Assembly (NCBI RefSeq): GCF_030867145.1
Contig: NC_134440.1
Span: forward strand, 3,658,001-3,722,000
Origin: Opisthocomus hoazin
Taxonomy: Eukaryota > Chordata > Aves > Opisthocomiformes > Opisthocomidae
Length of the DNA: 64,000 nt
Direction: 5' to 3'
In this document: positions 56,118 through 64,000 of the stretch, one piece after another
Layout: the number at the start of each line of letters is the position of its first letter
How positions within the stretch are numbered: position 1 is the first letter of the stretch
Position numbers and translations under genes: made by a program
Notes under the pieces: model-generated
The model's input: only the letters and a program-made list of their open reading frames with translations
The model's database searches: none
Told to the model about the DNA's origin: nothing

Positions 56118-56850
56118 TCACAGAATCCCAGAATGGTCGGGGTTGGCAGGGCCCTCTGTGGGTCCCCCAGCCCAACCCCCTGCCCAAGCAGGGTCACCCA
56201 CAGCAGGCTGCACAGCACCGTGTCCAGGCGGGGCTGGAATATCTCCAGAGAAGGAGACTCCACAGCCTCCCTGGGCAGCCTGGGCCAGGGCTCCGTCACC
56301 CTCAGAGGGAAGAAGTTCTTCCTCATCTTCAGCTGGAGCTTCCTCTGCTTCAGTTTGTGCCCAGTGCCCTTTGTCCTGTCGCTGGGCACCACTGAACAGA
56401 GTCTGGCCCCGTCCTCCTGACACCCACCCTGCAGATATTTAGAGGCATTTCTAAGGTCCCCTCGCAGCCTTCTCTTCTCCAGGCTGAACAAGCCCAGCTT
56501 CCTCATAGGAGAGATGCTCCAGTCCCCTCACCATCATCGTAGCCCTCCGCTGGACTCTCTCCAGTAGCTCCTCATCTTTCTGGAACTGAGGAGCCCAGCA
56601 CTGGACACAGCACTCCAGATGAGGCCTCCCCAGGGCAGAGCAGAGGGGAAGGAGAACCTCCCTCGTCCTGCTGCCCACACTCCTCCTAATGCACCCCAGG
56701 ATCCCATTGGCCTTCTTGGCACCCAGGGCACGCTGCTGGCTCAGGGTCACCCTGTTGTCCCCCAGCACTCCCAGGTCCCTCTCCGCAGAGCTGCTCTCCA
56801 GCAGGTCCGCCCCAGCCTGTACTGGTGCCTGGGGTTGTTCCTCCCCATGT
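56118..56850 (-). mobile_element. CR1 LINE, 3' fragment
   Basis: A 5'-truncated minus-strand CR1 about 730 bases long, closely matching the copy at 26001 over its full length ([16 protein letters not shown], then the end CTGGGATTCTGTGACTC). It lies in the presumed PIK3R2 5' intron. Confidence 0.92.
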
Positions 56851-57630
56851 GCCGGGGGCACTGTCCGACTGCCTGGGGCCCAACGGCCGCTGCCTGCTGG
56901 GAAAGGCGCTGGCAGCTCCTGCTCCCCCTTGACAGAGCCCGTAACACACCCAGAGCCCAAACCCAGAGGGGCCGACGCTCCCCTCCCCAGCTTCCACCCG
57001 CAGATCCCAGCCCCGACTCCAGGCGCCTCGGACAAGTCGGTGCCGCCGCAGAGGCTCGAAGGACAAAACGCTCAGCCCTGGCAAACTCGTTCAGTCGCTT
57101 TTAAAAGCAGTGGAGGGGTGGGAAGAGAAGAGTCGCTGCGGAGCACCGAGTCTCTCCAAAGAGCAGGTCCCGCAGCTCCTGCTCCGTCAGCTCCTTCCAG
57201 CCTCCTTCCCTGTGGTGGGAACACGGAGACACAGCTCCGTGCCACCCTGCTCTCCGCGTCCCAGAGGGTCACTGGCCACATGGAAAAATATGGATAACTT
57301 AGAGCCAGCCTGGTCCTGGAGCAGCTCACCTGCCTTCCCCGCGCTCAGCCCGCGTGGGGATCAAGTGCCCACAAAGGGGGGTGAGGAGCAACTTGGGAAA
57401 CCCAAATCCACATGGCTAATGCCAGCACTGTCCTCTCCAGGGGAAAACACTCGTCCTCGGTCCTGCCACGGACCCAGCGAGCGGCTGTCCAGGCTGAGCC
57501 GCACCTGCGGGACCGCAGTCACCGCTCAGGAAAGCTCCGCACCCCACGGCGAGCGGCTGAGCAAATCGGCGTGTCTGTGGGGAGAGGGAACGCGCGCTTC
57601 CCGAAGCCGTGAAGCAGCGCGTCGGAGGGA

Positions 57631-57988
57631 ATCACAGAATGTTGGGGGTTGGCAGGGACCTCTGTGGGTCACCCAGCCCAACCCCCTGCCCAAGCAGGGT
57701 CACCCAGAGCAGGCTGCACAGCACCGCGTCCAGGCGGGGCTGGAATATCTCCAGAGAAGGAGACTCCACAGCCTCCCTGGGCAGCCTGGGCCAGGGCTCC
57801 GTCACCCTCAGAGGGAAGAAGTTCTTCCTCGGGTTCAGCTGGAGCTTCCTCTGCTTCAGTTTGTGCCCATTGCCCCTTGTCCTGTCACTGGGCACCACTG
57901 GAAAGAGCTTGGCCCCATCCTCCTGACCCCCACCCTGCAGATATTTGTAAGTATATATTAGGTCCCCTCGCAGCCTTCTCTTCTCCAG
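57631..57988 (-). mobile_element. CR1 LINE, short 3' fragment
   Basis: About 360 bases of the same CR1 subfamily as 26001 and 35141, minus orientation, including a TTTGTAAGTATATATTAGG variant shared with the copy at 35141. It ends abruptly at 57988 in unique sequence. Confidence 0.9.
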
Positions 57989-58259
57989 GGAGGCAGCGCC
58001 GAGAGCCCGGGACAGGCACGAGCCTGTCGGCTGGCAGCACACCTCCGAGCCGGGGCCCTGCCTGCGCAGGAGAGCGAGCAGCTTGCCAAAAGATTTCAGC
58101 CGGGCCAGGCTCCAGGTTCGCTCGGCTCTCGGAGAGGAACCTCGTGTGTCCACGCTGGCGAGCGCTTGCTCAGGCCGCTCTGCAAATCCCATGCATCAGA
58201 CATCTAAATACCTTCGGTAAATCTATCTCAGCGCCCAGAAACAATCCCTCGATTCATTA

Positions 58260-60760
58260 ACCGCTGTCAATACTTTCTTTGTTTAATACATCGGTTTGAA
58301 ACAAAAAACACATTACAAGTCTTTTTGTGTGTGCCCAGCGCATAAATAAAAGCATCTTAACGTTTCAAATGTGGTTCCTGTGCTTTTTAACCCAGTTCCA
58401 AGTGCAGTTCAAAGTGCAGCTTGACTTGAAGCGAGACTGAGCGTTACTTTCCCTCCAGTGAGGCGAAAGAATGCATAAAAATGTTTAAAAGAAGAATATG
58501 CTTACAACAATCTACACAGCTCAGACCTTTCCAAGTTACATCAGATCCGCAGCGAGGAAAAAAACACCAAATCAAGTTCTGAGCTACAGAACACTGCATG
58601 TTCAGGGGCTGCAAATAATGAGAACAAACTTTTCCTTTAACGAAAACAGGACAATGCAACTAGGGATGGAAATAAAACCAGACACAGAACTGCCAGCCAC
58701 ATTGTGCCCTACCGTGACAACAGCTGCTGCACTGAGCCTCTGCCGAGCACGCCCTGGGTCACACTGCGCCCACAGGCACCCGAGCCACGGAGCAGCACCG
58801 GGGCGGAGAGGGTGGGAGCTTGGGAACCCCTGGTTTATAATTCAAGACGGACAGCACAGCAAATTCCTGCGCTCCCAGGCAGCCTCCCGGGCTGGCTCCC
58901 TCCCTGGCCGTGCCGAAGAGCCTGAACGACAACCCCCAAGGCTCGAGCCACACCAGCGAGGCCGCGGCAGAGGCGGCAATGCCACGGCGAGCCGTGGAGG
59001 AAGGAGCAGGGCGAGCCCGCAGGGAGCTGGCCATGCTTCACCGGCTGCCCCGGGGACGGAGCAGCGGGGAGAGCCGGAGCCGTGCCGCGGGCTCACGCTC
59101 CCGGGCTGGCGACGGCCACGGCGCTGCCAAACCAGCTGGTATTTCCCTCCGAACAGCGAAAAGCAGCAGGGCGGTGAGTTACGCCGCAAGCCATGACCAA
59201 GCCAGGCCCACCCTGAGAGGCACGGGGCAGGCGAAGCCGTTTTCGCCTCTTTTCTCACCAAGAAACGCTTCCCACGCAGCCAGCAACAGAGCCCGGCGAG
59301 CAGCAGCGTCCTGGCGATGGCCACCAGCTGCCCTTTGCCGAGGACACCGAGCATCTGCTGCTCTGACTTACATTTCATTAAATATTTTGCTTTATTCACT
59401 GAAGCCCAAGGAAGCCAAGGAATATCTGAAACATCTCACTGACAAAGTAAATGTTATGGTTAGCAGGGACCTGAGAAGCCTCAGGAACTCCTGCCTTGGG
59501 ATGACCGAGACCTACCTCACTTCTGAACCAACCGGAGGTCTCAACGGCCTCCTCCTCACAGGATGAACGGCCCGAGAGCGCCTCGGGCCATCTGCAGACC
59601 TGCTCCAAGACCTCTCTTACTGCCCCGAGGCTTCTCCTGACGTTGGACTTCCTTGCTTCCGTTGAAGCTCGTCCTGTCTCGCCCAGCTCGGGAGCTTTCT
59701 CCTCTTCACTGCAAGAGCTTTCTACACAGCTGGAGACTTCTACGCACCGGCACTGAGCGGAGAAGGACCAAGCGCTGGCTACCAGCACCATCCCTCTGCT
59801 CCAGGCTCCCTTTACACCAGCCCCCAAGCAGCAAGAACACACTACTTCCATTTTAGGAGCGCTCACGTGCAGGGTTTAGTTGGGGGGTTTTTTGGTGGTT
59901 TTTTTTTTTTTTTGAGAAACAAACCCAGGAGCTGTATTTCAGCTACTTCCCTCAAAAATTACAGTTCTAAAAAAACTGAGTATGTAAAAATAATTAAAAA
60001 AATCCAACTGCTCTTGCTAACTCATCTGTTTAAAATCACACTCCCTGCGGTATTTGGAATTTACATGATGATTTATTAGCACCTCTGCACAGTGCAGCAC
60101 AGCCATCACACGCAGCGCCCGACGAGGTAAGCAGCAACCACGTTAGCAGCCCAGCGCTGTTCGGGTATCGGCTGAGAGAGACAAGACCTTCCAACTTGAG
60201 AAACCCACTGTCCCTTCCTCTGTTTGCTTTTTATCTTCCATTACTCGGTTACTTTAGCTCCAAGATGCGGCTCCAGCTAGTCCCGGTGGAATTAAGAGAG
60301 CCCTCGATATTATAAATACTCTTTTTCATTGTAAACACACCCCAGCACTCGGAGCGAAGCGCCGGCGCTGACACGGCTCCAAGCTGGCTCCGCAAACCAC
60401 TCTGCTCCTCGCCGCATTCCAGCTGAGCCGCGGTTTCTCTTCCAACCCAGAGCTTTTGTCCAGCGAGACCCAACCGCGGGCAGAAAGGATTTTCCCCTTG
60501 TGCTTAAAACCTCGTTCTAGCGAGTTAAAAACCCAGGGTTTGGGGCAGCGATCACCTTTCGGAGGACCGGAGCCTCGCCGCAAACCGCACAGGCAGACGG
60601 CAGGACAATCTGCCCACGGCAGAGAAGAGAGCCACCAAGAAACCAAACCATCGCTTGGACTTTCCCACATCATGGAAGAGTCGATGACTGGAGCAGAGGC
60701 CAAGCCAGCCTCGGGGACACACCAGCCCTTCGCGTGCTAGGGGAGGGAGGAGGAATGGCC
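58260..60760 (-). other. AT-rich, 3'-UTR-like block without a known gene
   Basis: Read on the minus strand this has features of vertebrate 3' UTRs: AT-rich islands at 58265-58690, 59360-59470 and 59870-60330, ATTAAA near 58281 and AATAAA at 59391-59396. Long clean frames and coding motifs are absent. It may be intron of PIK3R2, an alternative 3' end or an unannotated minus-strand transcript. Confidence 0.4.
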
Positions 60761-61279
60761 AGGAAAGCAGTGATTTAGGCTATATTTACTCAGCTGTCTC
60801 CATTCTCTGCTCTCACGGAGCAAGTCACAGGGCCAGTTCCCCAGTGGCTCCGAGAGCTGCTCAGGAAATAAAAGCCACGCATTAATGGGGAGGAGAGGCG
60901 GCCATTCCTCTGCTGCGCTGGGCACGGGTGCTGAAAGGCGCAACGCTGGTGCCACTCCAGCTCTCGCAGAGCTCATTTTTGACAGTTTTCCCCTCAGCTT
61001 TTATTTGGACCCTCAGTTTGGGGGTACGCGACCACGGGAAGCTTCGTCTTCAAGGGGCTGACGAACGTCCAAGACTGGAGCAGACGCAGAGCAAAAACCT
61101 CAGTGGAAGGCGAGGGGCCTGGCCACCGTCCCAGAGCCAGGGTTTGGGGACAACTGTGTCAGAGCTGGTGAAGCCACAGCCACCCCCATCCGGACCCCGG
61201 CATGTCCAGAGGGACGGGCGCATCCCGGGGCCACCCGGGTGGGATCAACCGCGGTGGGGCCGAGGCCCGAGCCCACGCT

Positions 61280-61560
61280 GGAGCCCTGCAGCCTGGACAG
61301 GCCGGTGATCCACCCAGGCAGGGTGCCCAGGACCCCCAGCAATGGGGGGGGCACATGCCGCCAAGGGGGGGTCCCTGCAGCCTGCACAGCCCACTGATCC
61401 ACCCAGGGAGGGTGGCCAGGACCCCCAGCAATGGGGGGGCACAGGCTGCCAAGGGGGGGTCCCTGCAGCCCGGACAGCCCGCCGCTCCACCCAGGGAGGG
61501 TGGCCAGGACCCAGGACCCCCAGCAATGGGGGGGGTACACGCTGCCAAGGGGGGTCCCTG
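61280..61560. repeat. Tandem repeat of about 85-95 bp, 3-4 units
   Basis: CCTGCAGCCTGGACAGCCCRCTGATCCACCCAGG, then GGTGGCCAGGACCCCCAGCAATGGGGGG and GCTGCCAAGGGGGGGTC, recurs three to four times with small length changes. Confidence 0.85.
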
Positions 61561-61879
61561 CCCTGCCACCGCTGCAAGGGGAAGCGGCAGCGGGGTCCCC
61601 GTGCTGGCACTGCCCGGGACGGAGATTGCCTGGGGGGGGTCGGGGGCCGCAGCCCTTGCACTGGGACGGGACAGGGCCAGGCCTGGCACTGCGCGGGGGG
61701 GGGGACACACAGAGCTCTGGGACCGGCCCTGGCAGCTCGGGGCCTGGGGGGGGGACACAGGACCGGCCCGGGGGTGGCACGGCCCGGGGGGGTGAGGCCG
61801 CCCTGGCAGCACCGGGAGGGGGACGGAGACAGCCCCGGCGCTGCCCCTGGGGGGGGGGGGGGGGGGAGGCTCGGCCCGG

Positions 61880-62420
61880 GTGGGGGGGCCCGGCGAGACG
61901 CTCCCGCTCAGGGCCCCCGGAACGCCTCACGCTGAGGGGCCGCGCTCACCGCCCCGCCGGGCCCTGGGCCTGGTTCCCATCCCGGCCCCCTTCGCCCCCG
62001 GCCCCCCTCGCCCCCCGGCCCCGTCCCACCTCTCCGTCGGCCCCATCCGTCGCCGCTCGCCTCCAGCCCGCTCCTGCCTCCCAGCCCGGCGGCAGCCTGG
62101 GAAAGGGCCCGAACGCCGCCGGAACGGCCCGAACCCGCCCCGGAAAGACCCGACCGAAGCCGGAGAGGGACGAACCTGCCCGAACCCTCGGCAGCCCCGC
62201 CCCTTCCCCCGGCGGCCGGCTGCGATCGGGGCCCCGCCCCTCGCCCGAGTCCTTCCGGAAGGAGCCGAGGGGTCGCCGGCGCCAACCGCCGCGGGGCGCT
62301 GCGGGGAGCGTGGCGGCGCCCCCTCGCGGCGGGCCGGGAGCGCGGAGCGGGCACTGCAGCGGGACTGGGGGGCCGGGACTGGGGGACCGGGACTGGGACA
62401 CTGGCACTGGGACAGTGCAC
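61880..62420 (-). promoter_or_regulatory. PIK3R2: CpG island, candidate PIK3R2 promoter
   Basis: A short, very CpG-dense stretch with several CCGGAA/TTCCGG (ETS-like) words at 62105-62270 and GC boxes such as CCCCGCCCC near 62200 and 62235. It is the only island between the MAST3-like 3' end and the PIK3R2 start codon, so by elimination it fits the PIK3R2 first noncoding exon. That exon and its donor were not located. Confidence 0.45.
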
Positions 62421-63085
62421 CGGGACTGGGACACTGGGCACCGGGACACTGCACCGGGACTGGGACACGGGGTACCGGGACTGGGGCACTGAGACTGGGA
62501 CACTGGGCACCAGGACTGGGGCACTGGGCTCTGGGGCTGGGACACTGCACTGGGACTGGGACACAGGGTACCAGGACTGGCACACCGGGACTGGGACACT
62601 GGGTACAGGGACTGGGGCACTGCACTGGGACTGGGACAGTGCACCGGGACTGGGACACTGGCACTGGGACACTGCACCGGGACTGGGACACCGGGCATCG
62701 GGACTGGGGCACTGGGCACTGGGACTGGGACAGTGCACCGGGACTGGGACACAGGGTACCGGGACTGGCGCACTGGGACTGGGACACTGGGTACAGGGAC
62801 TGGGGCACTGCTCCGGGACTGAGACAGTGCACCGGGACTGGGGCACTGCACTGGGACTGGAACACGGGGCACCGGGACTGGGGCACCGGGCATGGGGCAC
62901 TGCTCCGGGACTGCACTGGGACTGGGGTACTGCACTGGGCACCAGGCATAGGGCACTGCACCGGGACTGGGACACGGCACCAGGCACCGGGACTGGGGCA
63001 CTGCTCCGGGACTGCACCGGGACTGGGGCACTGCACTGGGATGGCACTGGGTACCAGGACTGCACTGGGTATCGGCACTGGGGCA
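62345..63085. repeat. G-rich minisatellite (GCACCGGGACTGGGACACTGG)
   Basis: Over 0.7 kb of degenerate 6- to 24-base units built on CTGGGAC, CACTGG and CACCGGGACTGG. It generates frames open on both strands that repeat WDTG/GLGH or SPGA-type words and should not be read as proteins. Regular GGG triplets make quadruplex formation on the plus strand likely. Confidence 0.92.
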
Positions 63086-63261
63086 CTGCAGCTGCACCAA
63101 GCCTGCCGTGTTCCCCCAGCCCTCCCCGCCTGAGCCGGGGCACCTCCAGCCCCCACCAGCCCCAGCCAGGCCCCGTTCACCCCTCGCCATCGCCCCACGC
63201 CCAGCCACGGTCCGGCACCGGCAGCGCCGAATCCACCCCCGGCTGCAGACACCACGCCACG

Positions 63262-64000
63262 GCTCACTGGAAGGAACGATTTTAATACAACAGAAAACTT
63301 CCTGAAGGTAACAACCGAGCTGGGCAGGAAGACACGGCCCCCTTGGCTTTTAAGACATTTTCCATTAAAAAAAAATCCTTTTCCCGCCATATCCACGCCA
63401 CCGGTGCACGGCCGAGCCCCCCTTCCTGGGGTGCCGGTGGAAAGGGGGTGCCCAGTGTCTCCCCCAAACCCCGCTGCCTTCCCGAGACGTTAGTACAGCA
63501 AAGGAAACGCCGAGCAGCTCCGACTGCTCGTTCTGGGGGGGTTAACGGCGCCGGTTTAACGGGGGGAGAAGCAGGATGCGGAGCCTGGCACAAACCGCAC
63601 GCGCACAAAATAACCCAACACGCAGCCGAAAAAAATACGCCGGCTGCTTCGGGGTCAGGAACGCGCCCGTCGGCCGTGGCACGACGGCAGCGGGGGCGGA
63701 AAATGGGGGACGGTGCCACCCCCATCACCGGCACGGTGCTCAAAGCACCGGGGAGGCAAACCACGGCGGGGGGGGAAAGCCAGCACATGCGTTATCCAAT
63801 GCAAACATTTATATCCTAGAAAACAGTAGAAAGAGGGGGGAAAATGCTGGGTTGAGCCGTAGTTTGTTGCATAAAAAGCAACAAGGGGAAAAAAGAGAGT
63901 GAAATTTCCAAATTACAAACAAAGAAGCAGCAGCACAGGCGCTCGCGTTTGGGTTTTTTTTTTTAAAAAAAGAGAAATATTGGCTTTTTACGGCTGTCCA
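63262..64000 (-). other. 3' end of a minus-strand gene, probably MAST3 3' UTR
   Basis: On the minus strand the sequence runs from AT- and T-rich UTR-like DNA at the right edge to TGTATTAAAATCGTTCC near 63270-63290, an ATTAAA signal followed by a downstream GC-rich flank. No coding sequence is in the window. In human, MAST3 is the next gene beyond PIK3R2 and on the same strand. The assignment rests on synteny alone. Confidence 0.4.

Noticed and set aside
59397-59566. Plus-strand frame with LKPKEAKEYLKHLTDKVN
   Set aside because: It is short, has no start context, splice partner or family match, and lies in the 3'-UTR-like block.
61927-63396. Several 350-490 codon open frames on both strands at the right end
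   Set aside because: They translate the GGGACTG minisatellite and the CpG island. Residue patterns simply follow the repeat, and opposing frames are equally open.

Overview
This window looks like a GC-rich, gene-dense piece of bird chromosome. The evidence is compact vertebrate genes with short introns, CR1 LINE fragments whose 3' ends carry ATTCTGTG-type repeats, and many C/G-rich minisatellites and long G or C homopolymers. The gene order LSM4 - JUND - (mucin-like gene) - PDE4C - RAB3A - MPV17L2 - IFI30 - PIK3R2 is the human 19p13.11 order read in reverse. In chicken that block is on microchromosome 28, so an avian microchromosome is the natural reading. The species cannot be fixed from the sequence.

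Layout. 1-4975 (+): the last two coding exons and 3' UTR of LSM4. 6250-9590 (+): CpG-rich promoter and intronless JUND, whose frame is broken once in a Pro/Ser tract. 9700-11640: two minisatellites. 11837-14391 (+): a four-exon gene for a Ser/Thr/Pro-rich single-pass membrane protein, not firmly identified. 15190-25960 (+): PDE4C, with two alternative 5' coding ends flanking a large intron filled by minisatellites. 26001-26720: CR1. 27840-31612 (+): RAB3A with a noncoding first exon. 32899-37598 (-): MPV17L2, convergent with RAB3A. 37876-39943 (-): IFI30 (GILT). 40610-53781 (-): PIK3R2 with a 3.3-kb 3' UTR. 53782-63262: no coding gene found; it holds two CR1 copies, an AT-rich 3'-UTR-like stretch, a CpG island near 62 kb that is the best candidate for the PIK3R2 promoter, and a GGGACTG minisatellite. 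63262-64000 (-): end of a 3' UTR, by synteny probably MAST3.

Exon boundaries of all multi-exon genes were placed by hand. Reading phases close exactly for PDE4C (792 or 782 codons), RAB3A (220), MPV17L2 (228), IFI30 (254), PIK3R2 (727) and the mucin-like gene (280). Functionally these are unrelated housekeeping and signalling genes: RNA decay/splicing, AP-1 transcription, cAMP hydrolysis, synaptic vesicle release, mitochondrial translation, lysosomal disulfide reduction and PI3-kinase regulation. They share a neighbourhood rather than a pathway. The points most worth a second look are the unidentified mucin-like gene, the four-fold start-codon repeat of MPV17L2, HNF1-like sites in PDE4C, a 61-bp E-box minisatellite with a three-unit higher-order period, a nested CR1 insertion and an unexplained 3'-UTR-like block at 58-61 kb.
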